Assembly: GCF_000013985.1 (NCBI RefSeq)
Contig: NC_008048.1
Coordinates: 868,001 to 932,000, forward strand
Direction of reading: 5' to 3'
Source: Sphingopyxis alaskensis RB2256
Lineage (GTDB): Bacteria > Pseudomonadota > Alphaproteobacteria > Sphingomonadales > Sphingomonadaceae
DNA length: 64,000 nucleotides
Position 1 is the first letter of the stretch; each line of letters begins with the position of its first letter. The notes beneath the pieces are model-generated. The model was not told where the DNA came from. It saw only the letters and a program-made list of their open reading frames with translations, and did no database searches. Made by a program: the position numbers and the translations under genes. This document shows positions 15,717 through 23,741 of the stretch, piece after piece.

Positions 15717-16624
15717 GGCCGGTCCCCTCTGGTTTTGGCAATGGCGGCGCGGGCGCTGCCGCTATCGACGGCACGCCGTCCAAATTGTTCGCGGATCGGC
15801 ACAAACTCGGGCATCACCAGGCTGCGCCGCAGCCAGTTCGCCGCATCGACGACCAGCGTGTGACCGCTGATATAGCTGGCATAGGGCGAACAGAGGAAGG
15901 TCGCCGCCCAGCCCAGTTCGCGCACCTCGCCGACGCGCATTCCCGGAATCGTATTGTCGCCGCGCTCGCCCTCGCGATGGCGGGTCATGTGCGCGGGCAG
16001 ATCGTCGTGCGGAAAACGGCCAGGCGCGATGCAATTGACGCGGATTCCGTCGGGCGCCCACTCGACCGCCAGGCTCTGCGTCAGGTTGGTCACGCCCGCC
16101 TTGGCCGCCGCCGAATGCGACGTCCCCGGCCCGCCCGTCCAGCTATAGGTGGCGCCGATGTTCAATATCGCGCCCGGCAGTTTCGCTGCCAGTCGCCGTA
16201 TCGCGAATTCGCGGCTGCAATTATAGGTGCCGTTCAGGACGATATCGACGACGGTGCGAAAGCCGTTCGGCGTCATTTCTTCTGCCGGGGCCGGAAAATT
16301 GCCCGCCGCATTATTGACGAGCACATCGACCGCGCCCAGTTTCGCTTCGATTGTGTCGAACGCCTGCGCGACAGCGTCCGCGTCGCGCACGTCGCAGGCG
16401 ACGGCGATCGCCTCCGCGCCCAGCGCGCGGATCGCCGCGACGCCGGCGTCGAGATGGTCGGGCTTGCGGCTAAGTATCGCGACCTTCGCGCCCAGCCGCG
16501 CAAACTCGATCGCCATGCCCTTGCCCAGCCCGGTGCCCCCGCCGGTAACGGCCACGACCTGGCCCGCATAGGTGCCGTCGGGCAGCGCCTTGGCACCGAG
16601 CGGGGGCGGGGCGGGCAGCGCCAT
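15713..16624 (-). CDS. SDR family oxidoreductase, 2,4-dienoyl/enoyl-CoA reductase-like
   Basis: A 303-residue SDR paralogous to the gene at 4154-5035. It has TGGGTGLG and LVNNAAGNFPAPAEEM, and the active-site stretch GTSHSAAAKAGVTNLTQSL where His replaces the classical Tyr, as in peroxisomal dienoyl- and enoyl-CoA reductases. The C-terminus WLRRSLVMPEFVPIREQF is shared with the paralogue. I use the ATG at 16622-16624, which follows a GGGGGA, rather than an upstream extension through the previous gene. Confidence 0.87.
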   Translation of the reverse strand: MALPAPPPLGAKALPDGTYAGQVVAVTGGGTGLGKGMAIEFARLGAKVAILSRKPDHLDAGVAAIRALGAEAIAVACDVRDADAVAQAFDTIEAKLGAVDVLVNNAAGNFPAPAEEMTPNGFRTVVDIVLNGTYNCSREFAIRRLAAKLPGAILNIGATYSWTGGPGTSHSAAAKAGVTNLTQSLAVEWAPDGIRVNCIAPGRFPHDDLPAHMTRHREGERGDNTIPGMRVGEVRELGWAATFLCSPYASYISGHTLVVDAANWLRRSLVMPEFVPIREQFGRRAVDSGSARAAIAKTRGDRP

Positions 16625-16625
16625 G

Positions 16626-17405
16626 CTATTTCCCCCTGTACCGGGGTTGGCGCCGTTCGCGCAGCGCCGTGCGGGCTTCCCGATAATCTTCGGTCTGGAA
16701 CAGATAGCTTTGCGCATAAAGCTCGGCGCGCGTCCCGGTGCGGATCGCGGGGCCGTGCATCAGGTTGATCATCTCCTTGCCCATCGCCAGATTGATCGGC
16801 GGTTTGGCGGCTATGTCGCGGGCGATGTCCAGCGCCCTTGCGTCCAGTTCTTCGGGCGAGACAACGAAATCGACCGCACCCCATTCCAGCGCGGTTGCGG
16901 CGTCGATGGGGCGTCCGGTCAACACCAGATATTTGGTTCGCGACGGACCCACCAGCGCGGTCATCATCTGCGTCCCCCCGGTATCGGGCAACACGCCATA
17001 TAAAATCTCCGGCAAGGCCATTTTCAGCGTCGTATCGGCCACCCGAATATCGGCGGCGAGTGCCAGTTCGCACCCGCCGCCGATAACGCCCCCCTTGAGC
17101 GCAGCGACGATCGGCTTGGTCGATTCCTGCATACGCAGGCGTCCTTCCTGGGCGCGGCGGACGAAATGAAAATCGCTTTCATCGCGCGCCCGATGGCCCA
17201 GCACGCTGGTATCGCGGCCAGAGCAAAAGCTCTTGCCCGCCGCGCGGATCAGCACGGCATTTGTGGTGTCTTCGTCAAGTGCCTCGCCAAGCAGGCGCTG
17301 AAACAGCGCCGACATGGCATCGTCCATCGCATTGTGCCGCTCGGCGCGGTTCAGCGTCAGGATGCGCAGGGCACCCTCGCGCTCGCTCAGGACCATTTCG
17401 GACAC
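16626..17405 (-). CDS. Enoyl-CoA hydratase
   Basis: A 259-residue crotonase adding water to trans-2-enoyl-CoA. Both catalytic acids are present, in [12 protein letters not shown] and in [16 protein letters not shown], with the oxyanion segment FCSGRDT. The best start is GTG at 17403-17405 (GGGAG 6 nt upstream); a more distal GTG at 17441 would run almost into the AGTTATATAACT site. It is the first gene of the leftward unit ending at 12918, which together could carry out dehydrogenation, hydration and reduction of one acyl chain. Confidence 0.9.
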   Translation of the reverse strand: MSEMVLSEREGALRILTLNRAERHNAMDDAMSALFQRLLGEALDEDTTNAVLIRAAGKSFCSGRDTSVLGHRARDESDFHFVRRAQEGRLRMQESTKPIVAALKGGVIGGGCELALAADIRVADTTLKMALPEILYGVLPDTGGTQMMTALVGPSRTKYLVLTGRPIDAATALEWGAVDFVVSPEELDARALDIARDIAAKPPINLAMGKEMINLMHGPAIRTGTRAELYAQSYLFQTEDYREARTALRERRQPRYRGK

Positions 17406-17442
17406 TTGCCGCTCCCAATTTCTTTCCGACAGGGCTTGCACG

Positions 17443-17454
17443 AGTTATATAACT
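17443..17454. promoter_or_regulatory. Perfect regulon palindrome AGTTATATAACT (ECH / SDR divergent promoter)
   Basis: A perfect 12-bp palindrome in the 88-bp gap between the leftward hydratase operon and the rightward SDR-ligase operon. On the minus strand its flank reads ACTTAGTTATATAACT, identical to the 16-mer before the TonB receptor (23681-23696). It is one of five strong copies in the window. Confidence 0.72.
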
Positions 17455-17493
17455 AAGTCAATTATGTTGAAACGATCGGGGAGAGTCATCGCG

Positions 17494-17907
17494 ATGGAGT
17501 TGAGCGGAAAGACGGCGCTCGTTACCGGCGCGTTGCGGGGAACTGGCGCAGCAATCGGCCGCCGACTCGCCAAGGCAGGGGCGCATGTCGTCATCAACCA
17601 TGCGCCCGACAGGGATGCGGCCGGGCCAGTGGTTGCGGAAATCGCGGGTACCGGGGGACGGGCCTTTGCGGTGCAGGCCGACGTCGGCACGACGGCGGGA
17701 ACCGTCGCGCCCGGCGCCGTCGATACGGCGTTTGACAGCGCGCTTATCGAGCGGCCCGGTTGGATCGAGTCGATAGAAAAGCTCACCCCAATGGGGCGCG
17801 TCGGCGTGCCCGAAGACATTGCCGACGCCGTAATGATGCTCGCGCGCGAAGACGCGCATTGGGTGACGGGGCAAATTGTCGAAGCAAGTGGAGGGCTGTT
17901 TCTGTGA
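17494..17907 (+). CDS. Internally deleted SDR family protein
   Basis: A 137-residue product with an intact SDR N-terminus ([12 protein letters not shown], then [13 protein letters not shown]) joined in frame to an SDR C-terminus (APGAVDTAF ... [15 protein letters not shown] ... [12 protein letters not shown]). Compared with the intact neighbour at 17904, about 110 residues are missing, including the NNAG motif and all of Ser-Tyr-Lys. It cannot be an active dehydrogenase. The frame, Shine-Dalgarno (GGGGAG 9 nt before ATG 17494) and coupling to the next gene are preserved. It could be a recent deletion allele or a leader that keeps translation coupled. Confidence 0.75.
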   Translation: MELSGKTALVTGALRGTGAAIGRRLAKAGAHVVINHAPDRDAAGPVVAEIAGTGGRAFAVQADVGTTAGTVAPGAVDTAFDSALIERPGWIESIEKLTPMGRVGVPEDIADAVMMLAREDAHWVTGQIVEASGGLFL

Positions 17908-18665
17908 GTATCGCGGGAAAAAATGCAATCGTCACCGGCGGCTCGCGCGGGATCGGCGCGGCGATCGTGCGGCGGCTGGGCGAGGGCGGCGTTCATGTCG
18001 CGATCAATTATGTCGGCAACCGCTCTGCTGCGGAGACGCTTGCTTGTGAAATCACGGCCGCGGGCGGCAATGCGTTCGCGGTTCAGGCCGACGTGTCCAC
18101 GCTGGCGGGTATCGATGCGCTGTTCGCCGCCTGTGACGAAGCCTTTGGCGGCCTGCCCAACCTCGACATATTGATCAACAACGCGGGCGTCGGCCGCGGC
18201 GACCGCGACGGCTCCCTTGCAGGGGCGGATGAGGCACTGTTCGACGAGTTATTGGCGGTGAATGTCAAGGGACCGCATTTCGTGACGCAAAAGGCGTTGT
18301 CCCGGCTCCGCGATGGCGGCCGGATCGTCAATATCGGGTCGATGTCGGGCAAGGTCGGCCAGCCGTTCGCGGCCAGCTATGCGATGACCAAGCGGGCCAT
18401 ACAAAGCCTGACCTTTTCGACCGCGCTTGCCGTCGCAAAGCGGCGGATCACCTGCAACTGCATCGCTCCCGGTGCGGTGGCGACCGACTTCATCGCCGGG
18501 CTGCGCGCCAAGCCGGGGTGGGACGAGGCGACCGCGAAACACACGCCGATGGGTCGCTTGGGGGAACCCGACGATATCGCGGGCGCGGTGATGATGTTGC
18601 TGGGCGACGATGCGCGCTGGGTGACCGGACAGGTGATCGAAGCCAGCGGGGGCCTCGCCCTCTGA
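17904..18665 (+). CDS. SDR family oxidoreductase (3-oxoacyl reductase-like)
   Basis: A 253-residue classical SDR of the FabG type. It has [17 protein letters not shown], catalytic Ser in [15 protein letters not shown], and [12 protein letters not shown]. Start GTG 17904 overlaps the preceding stop and has GGAGGG 8 nt upstream. Its C-terminal third (APGAV ... [18 protein letters not shown]) is closely similar to that of the deleted SDR just before it, so the two are tandem duplicates. Confidence 0.9.
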   Translation: MSIAGKNAIVTGGSRGIGAAIVRRLGEGGVHVAINYVGNRSAAETLACEITAAGGNAFAVQADVSTLAGIDALFAACDEAFGGLPNLDILINNAGVGRGDRDGSLAGADEALFDELLAVNVKGPHFVTQKALSRLRDGGRIVNIGSMSGKVGQPFAASYAMTKRAIQSLTFSTALAVAKRRITCNCIAPGAVATDFIAGLRAKPGWDEATAKHTPMGRLGEPDDIAGAVMMLLGDDARWVTGQVIEASGGLAL

Positions 18666-20164
18666 TGGCGCTGATGACCGAAAAGCTTCGTGCCATCATG
18701 GCGCTCGACCCCGACCGGAGCGAGATTGATTTCGAGGGAGTCGATTATAGCTGGCGGCAGATCGCCGACGCGGTGCGCGCCATTGAAACGGCGCTCGCCG
18801 ATATGGGCCTGCCCGCCGATGCACGCGTCGGCGTCCTGCTTCGCAACCGGCCGGGCCATGTCGCGGCGATCGTGGCAGTGCTTTCGACCGACCGTTGCCT
18901 GGTAACATTGAACCCCATTCTACCCGACGCGCGCCTGTTCGCCGATGTCGAGGGGCTGGCGTTGCCGGCCGTCATCGCCGATGCGAGCGATCTGGCGCGA
19001 CCCGGCCTTGCCGGGGCGCTAACGAACGCGGGGTCGGCGGTGATCGAGATCGGACCGCGGCTGGAGGGCGTCCGTGTGGTGCAGCAAAAGCTGCGGCACG
19101 CCGACCAAGTCTCGCCCGGCGTCGCCATCGAAATGCTGACCAGCGGCACTACCGGCCCGCCCAAGCGCGTGCCGCTCAGCCGCGATGCCTTCGACGCCAG
19201 CTTTCGTGGATTCATGCGCTATGAACGGGGGCGCAGCTTCGACGATCCACCGCGGCTGAGCTCGGGCTGCACCATGATCGTCAATCCGCTGACCCACATC
19301 GGGGGTATTTACGGCTGCATCGGCGCCCTTGCGGCCGGGCGAAAAATTGCGCTGCTCGAAAAGTTCAGCGTCGAGGCGTGGGTTGGCGCGGTGAAGCGCA
19401 ACCGCCCGGCGGTCGCGCCCGCGGTTCCATCGGCGGTGCGGATGCTGCTCGACGCCGATCTCGACCCCGACGATCTGTCGAGCCTCAAGTCACTGATTTC
19501 CGGTACTGCGCCGCTGTCACCCGATCTGGTCGACGCCTTCCTTGCCAAATATGGCATCCCCATCTGCGCCAACTATGGTGCGACCGAGTTCGCTGGCGCC
19601 GTGGCCGGGTGGAATATCGACGATTTCCGGAAGTTCTGGACTGAAAAGCGTGGTTCCGTGGGGCGCATCCACGCCGATATTGAAGCGCGCGTCGTGGATG
19701 CCGACAGCGGTGCGGAACTGCCCGCCGGTCGGGAAGGGCTGCTCGAACTCAAGGGGCAGCAGCTCAACAATAACATGCAATGGCTCCGCACGACCGATCG
19801 TGCCGTGCTGGACGCTGATGGCTTTCTTTTCATCAAGGGGCGGGCCGACAATGCGATCATTCGCGGCGGGTTCAAAATCCACCCGGATGATGTTGTTCAG
19901 GTGCTCAACATGCATCCTTCTGTTCGCGAATCCGCCGTGGTCGGAATCGACGACGATCGGTTGGGCGCCGTACCCGCCGCAGCGATCATCCTGAAGGATG
20001 GAACCGATGTGCCGACCACCGCCGACCTGAAGGCGTGGCTGAAGGAACGCCTGATTGCCTATCAGGTGCCGACCCGCATCCAGATCGTCACCGACTTTCC
20101 GCGCACGCCGTCCATGAAGCCCTCGGCACCGGGCCTGCGCGCCCTTTTTGCGGAGGATGAATGA
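18665..20164 (+). CDS. AMP-dependent acyl-CoA synthetase/ligase
   Basis: A 499-residue ANL-family ligase. The phosphate loop is LTSGTTGPPKRV, the adenine motif NYGATEFAGAV, and the hinge GRADNAIIRGGFKIHPDD. The C-terminal catalytic-lysine region reads PRTPSMKPSAPG rather than the common SGK, but Lys is retained. The ATG at 18665 shares one base with the previous stop. It is embedded among SDR genes in the operon that starts at 17494 and presumably activates a pathway acid. Confidence 0.9.
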   Translation: MALMTEKLRAIMALDPDRSEIDFEGVDYSWRQIADAVRAIETALADMGLPADARVGVLLRNRPGHVAAIVAVLSTDRCLVTLNPILPDARLFADVEGLALPAVIADASDLARPGLAGALTNAGSAVIEIGPRLEGVRVVQQKLRHADQVSPGVAIEMLTSGTTGPPKRVPLSRDAFDASFRGFMRYERGRSFDDPPRLSSGCTMIVNPLTHIGGIYGCIGALAAGRKIALLEKFSVEAWVGAVKRNRPAVAPAVPSAVRMLLDADLDPDDLSSLKSLISGTAPLSPDLVDAFLAKYGIPICANYGATEFAGAVAGWNIDDFRKFWTEKRGSVGRIHADIEARVVDADSGAELPAGREGLLELKGQQLNNNMQWLRTTDRAVLDADGFLFIKGRADNAIIRGGFKIHPDDVVQVLNMHPSVRESAVVGIDDDRLGAVPAAAIILKDGTDVPTTADLKAWLKERLIAYQVPTRIQIVTDFPRTPSMKPSAPGLRALFAEDE

Positions 20165-20982
20165 TGGAAGATTTTTCGGGCAAGGTGGTAATCGTCACCG
20201 GCGGCGGACGCGGCGTAGGGCGCGGTGTCGCAAAGGCTTTCGCGGCGGCGGGCGCCAAGGTCATGCTCGGGGCGCGCACCATCTCGCATGCGGAGGACGT
20301 AAAGGCTGAGATTGAAGCGACGGGCGGTATCGCCGAATGTTTCGCCGCCGACATCGCGCGCCACGCCGATTGCCGCGCACTGGTCGATGCGGCGGTTGAG
20401 GCGTTTGGCGGCGTCGACATCATCGTCCATGCCGCCGCCGACATTCCGCATGGCGGGGTTGGCGAGGTCGACGACGAGCGGCTGGAGGCAGGCTTTGCCA
20501 GCATCGCCAAGGCCGCCTGGTGGCTGCTCGACGCCGCGCGGCCGCATCTGGCGAAGGCGCGGGACGGCGGCCGCTTCATCGCGATCGGATCGGTCAACGG
20601 CACCTTCAATGTCGTCCCCAACATGACCGCTTACGGGATGGCAAAGGCGGCGCTCGACGCCTTCATCCGTGCCGCGGCGGGCGATGTGGTCGGGGAGGGG
20701 ATTACCGTCAACGCGATCAATCCCGGCCTGATCGCCAGCGACCGCGCCAAGGCGGTGCTCGGCGACGATGGGTTGGCGGCCTATGGCTCGACGGTGCCGG
20801 TGGGCCGGGCCGGCACGCCCGAGGACATTGCCCACGGCTGCCTGTTCCTGGCTTCGGCGCGATCCGACTATATCACCGGCACGACGATCAAGATGGACGG
20901 GGGCTCGACCGTCGCGGCATCGCCGGGGCGGAACGACATTCTTCAGGAGCGGCTGAAACGTCAGCAGGGAAAGGCCCCCTGA
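20161..20982 (+). CDS. SDR family oxidoreductase
   Basis: A 273-residue SDR. The cofactor loop is TGGGRGVG; the usual NNAG is replaced by HAAAD; catalytic residues are Ser in AIGSVNG and YGMAK; the C-terminal segment is YITGTTIKMDGGS, with an extra basic tail (RLKRQQGK). It overlaps the ligase stop by 4 nt and shares one base with the next gene. The altered NNAG suggests a divergent active site, but the core catalytic set is intact. Confidence 0.88.
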   Translation: MMEDFSGKVVIVTGGGRGVGRGVAKAFAAAGAKVMLGARTISHAEDVKAEIEATGGIAECFAADIARHADCRALVDAAVEAFGGVDIIVHAAADIPHGGVGEVDDERLEAGFASIAKAAWWLLDAARPHLAKARDGGRFIAIGSVNGTFNVVPNMTAYGMAKAALDAFIRAAAGDVVGEGITVNAINPGLIASDRAKAVLGDDGLAAYGSTVPVGRAGTPEDIAHGCLFLASARSDYITGTTIKMDGGSTVAASPGRNDILQERLKRQQGKAP

Positions 20983-21776
20983 TGGACCTTGGCATCGCGG
21001 GCAAGGTGGCGCTCGTCTTTGGCGGCTCGAAGGGAATCGGCCTCGGTTGCGCGCATGAATTTGCGCGGGAAGGCTGCCGCGTCGTGATTGCCGCCCGCAC
21101 CCAGGCGACGATCGACGCCGCCGTCGCCGAAGTGCAGGCGACGGGCGGTCAGGCGATCGGAGTGTCGGCAGATTGCACGACGAAAGATGGGATAGGGCGG
21201 GCGGTGCAGGCGGCGACCGATGCGTTCGCCCCGCCCGACATCCTGATCTTCAACGTCGATTCCGGTCCGAAGGGAAGTTTTCTCGAAGTCGATGACGATA
21301 TCTTTGCCGCCGCCAATACCAACAATGTCATGGCGTTCCGCTGGGCGGTGCAGGCGGTGTATCCGTATATGCAGTCGCGCCAATGGGGACGCATCCTGAC
21401 CATCGGCACCAACTCGGTAAAAGCGCCCCATCGCAAGCTCCCGCGCGCCGCCCAGAACACATATCGCGTCGGTGCGCTGGCGCTGTCGAAAACCCTGTCG
21501 GCCGAACTCGGCCCCTTTGGCATCACCGTGAACACGCTGGGAACCGGTGCAATCGCGACGCCGCAGTTCAAGGAGGTATTCACCAGGATCGCCGAAAAGC
21601 ATGGCCAAAGCTACGACGAACATATCGCCGAACGAACGAGCCAATACCCGATCCCGCGCATGGGGACGCCGGAGGATATGGCGGCGGCAGCCGCTTTTCT
21701 GTGTTCCGACCGGGCGGGTTTCATCACCGGCCAGGTGCTGGTCGTCGATGGCGGCAATCTGGAAGTTCTGCAATAA
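20982..21776 (+). CDS. SDR family protein with altered active site
   Basis: A 264-residue SDR. FGGSKGIG replaces TGGxxGIG; FNVDSG sits where NNAG is expected; the catalytic region reads TNSVKAPHRKLPRAAQNTYRVGALALSK. Ser and Tyr are present, but the Lys normally four residues after Tyr is Ala. The C-terminal FITGQVLVVDGGN is standard. Either a shifted Lys serves the role or activity is reduced. ATG 20982 shares one base with the preceding stop. Confidence 0.87.
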   Translation: MDLGIAGKVALVFGGSKGIGLGCAHEFAREGCRVVIAARTQATIDAAVAEVQATGGQAIGVSADCTTKDGIGRAVQAATDAFAPPDILIFNVDSGPKGSFLEVDDDIFAAANTNNVMAFRWAVQAVYPYMQSRQWGRILTIGTNSVKAPHRKLPRAAQNTYRVGALALSKTLSAELGPFGITVNTLGTGAIATPQFKEVFTRIAEKHGQSYDEHIAERTSQYPIPRMGTPEDMAAAAAFLCSDRAGFITGQVLVVDGGNLEVLQ

Positions 21777-21800
21777 CCGAAAAATGAAGGAAAAAGGAAG

Positions 21801-22595
21801 ATGAAGCTCGATAACAGCATCGCCGCCGTCGTGACCGGGGGAGCGTCGGGACTTGGCCGGGCAAGCGCCGAGGCGCTGGCCCAGAGCGGCGTCAAGGTCG
21901 CCATTTTCGACGTGAATGAAGAGGGCGGACGCGCTGTCGCGGAAGCAATTGGCGGCATATTCTGCAAGGTCGATATCACCAGCGAGGATTCCGTCGTCGC
22001 GGGATATGAGGCGGCGCGCGCGGCGCATGGTCAGGAACGCATCCTTGTCCACTGCGCGCAGATTTCAAAGGGCGGAAAGACCGTGCGCTATGACAAGGCG
22101 AGCGGTGGCTATGTTCGCTATTCGACCGAGGATTATGCCTTTTCGGCGCAGGGCATTCTGATCGCCAGCTATCGCCTCGCGTCATTGGCTGCGCTTGGCA
22201 TGGCGAATGCCGACCCGCTGAACGATGACGGCGAGCGCGGGACGATCATCCTGACCGCTTCGGCTGCGGCGCAGGACGCGCAGATCGGCCAGGTCGGTTA
22301 TGGTTCGCTCAAGGCGGGCGTGAACGGCCTCGTTCTGCCGATGGCGCGCGACTTGATGGACCTTGGCATACGGGTCAACTCCATCATGCCGGGAATATTC
22401 GCGACTCCGCCGATGCTGGCGGTCAAGGACAGGGCGCCCGCCATCTTTGAAGGGCTCGCCGCGTCGGTGCCTTTCCCCAAGCGGTTGGGAAAACCCGAAG
22501 AGTTCGGCAGCCTGGTGCTGGAACTCGCGCGTAACAGCTATTTCAACGGGCAAAATCTGCGGTTGGACGGCGCCATTCGCATGCCGCCGAAATAG
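21801..22595 (+). CDS. SDR family, 3-hydroxyacyl-CoA dehydrogenase type II-like
   Basis: A 264-residue SDR resembling HSD10 / 3-hydroxy-2-methylbutyryl-CoA dehydrogenase. It has TGGASGLGRASAEALAQSG, then TASAAAQDAQIGQVGYGSLKAGVNGLVLPMARDL, including catalytic Ser, Tyr and Lys, and IMPGIFATPPM. HCAQ replaces NNAG. AAGGAAG precedes the ATG, and the 24-bp gap from the previous gene is the largest inside this operon apart from its start. A role in oxidising a (2-methyl)-3-hydroxyacyl-CoA fits the family. Confidence 0.88.
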   Translation: MKLDNSIAAVVTGGASGLGRASAEALAQSGVKVAIFDVNEEGGRAVAEAIGGIFCKVDITSEDSVVAGYEAARAAHGQERILVHCAQISKGGKTVRYDKASGGYVRYSTEDYAFSAQGILIASYRLASLAALGMANADPLNDDGERGTIILTASAAAQDAQIGQVGYGSLKAGVNGLVLPMARDLMDLGIRVNSIMPGIFATPPMLAVKDRAPAIFEGLAASVPFPKRLGKPEEFGSLVLELARNSYFNGQNLRLDGAIRMPPK

Positions 22596-22604
22596 GAGCG
22601 GTCG

Positions 22605-23621
22605 GTGAACGCACCCCAGCAGTTTCCGTTTGCGCGCCAGTCCGCCGGTCCGGCTCCGCTGCGTCGTCCCGGTTCGATCCGCCGCACGACGTCGATCGAT
22701 TCGGACTGGCCCGACGGTTTCGGTCAGCCGTGGGTGATGACCGGCCGCGCCCGTGACCTCCTGACCCCGTTCGAAGGCGGCGATACCCCCTTGGCGGAGG
22801 GCGGCTTTCGCATTCTGGCTTCGCCGGCACGGGAAATACTCGAGATTGCGATCGAACCGGAGCATCCCCGTGCCCGGGAATTGGTGGGGGTGCGCGCGGG
22901 CGGCGCCAGCCGTCAGGCTCTGGCCGAAATACTGGGCGATCTGAGCGGCACGCCGACCTTTCAACTCCTCGACGATTATGCCGGCGCCAGTCTGGTCGCG
23001 GGCTGGATATGGTCGCGCTGGAGCGATGACTGGCATGACCGAATGGCAAGCCAGCGCCAGAAATCCCCCGGAGCAAGCAAGGGGCGCATGGTCAATATCT
23101 GTACCGGCTTCGCCGAAGGCGGCAGTTCGCTGAACGAGGATGGCAGCGTCGACCACAGCGACCAGTCATCAACCGAAGTGGGGCCGCTCGCCAATCCCGA
23201 AGACCCGCAGGGCTGGCACGCCATGCCGGTGCAGGAAGGCCGCCCGCTCGCCCGGCGCGCGCGGCGGATCGATGTATGGCGGGCCGAAGGCGTGCTGAAA
23301 GTCGATGCCGCGTTTCAGGACAGCGGTCCCAATCCCCAAGGCTCGCGCACGGCCATTCACGAATATCGCGTTTATGGCGAAATCGAGGAAGGCAGCGGGA
23401 GGTTGCTGTCATTGCAGGCGCTGCCCCACATCCTGCCATTCCGGGAATGTCCCGGAGCATCGATGAAGGCGGCGCGCATGGTGGGTAAACCCGTCGGCGA
23501 TTTTCGGCAGGCGGTGCTCGATACGCTCGTCGGCACGATCGGTTGCACGCATCTCAACGATGTCTTGCGGGCGCTCGCGGACGTTCCGCGGCTTGCACGA
23601 AGCCTGCCCCGCGGAGGGTGA
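22605..23621 (+). CDS. DUF2889 domain protein
   Basis: A 338-residue protein with GTG start and AGGAG upstream. The C-terminal half matches what I know of DUF2889: RRIDVWRAEGVLKVDAAFQD, HEYRVYGEIEEG, and the closing motifs LPHILPFRECPGA and TIGCTHLNDVL with conserved Cys and His residues that could bind metal. Function of the family is unknown. It closes the SDR-ligase operon and may act on the same acyl-CoA intermediates. No signal peptide or membrane segment. Confidence 0.78.
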   Translation: MNAPQQFPFARQSAGPAPLRRPGSIRRTTSIDSDWPDGFGQPWVMTGRARDLLTPFEGGDTPLAEGGFRILASPAREILEIAIEPEHPRARELVGVRAGGASRQALAEILGDLSGTPTFQLLDDYAGASLVAGWIWSRWSDDWHDRMASQRQKSPGASKGRMVNICTGFAEGGSSLNEDGSVDHSDQSSTEVGPLANPEDPQGWHAMPVQEGRPLARRARRIDVWRAEGVLKVDAAFQDSGPNPQGSRTAIHEYRVYGEIEEGSGRLLSLQALPHILPFRECPGASMKAARMVGKPVGDFRQAVLDTLVGTIGCTHLNDVLRALADVPRLARSLPRGG

Positions 23622-23684
23622 TGAGCGTATTTCTGCCGATTTCGACGTGAAATCCGTAATTGACTTGTCTGTCTTGTTAGACTT

Positions 23685-23696
23685 AGTTATATAACT
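23685..23696 (+). promoter_or_regulatory. Perfect regulon palindrome AGTTATATAACT at the TonB-receptor promoter
   Basis: AGTTATATAACT, preceded by ACTT, in the 120-bp gap before the TonB receptor. A plausible promoter overlaps it: -35 TTGTCT at 23665-23670, a 17-bp spacer, and -10 TATATA at 23688-23693 inside the palindrome. A protein bound here would block RNA polymerase, so repression is the simplest reading. Confidence 0.72.
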
Positions 23697-23741
23697 GGAC
23701 AAGCGAGGACGGCAGGAAGCCTCGCGGGGAGGATGTTGGCC

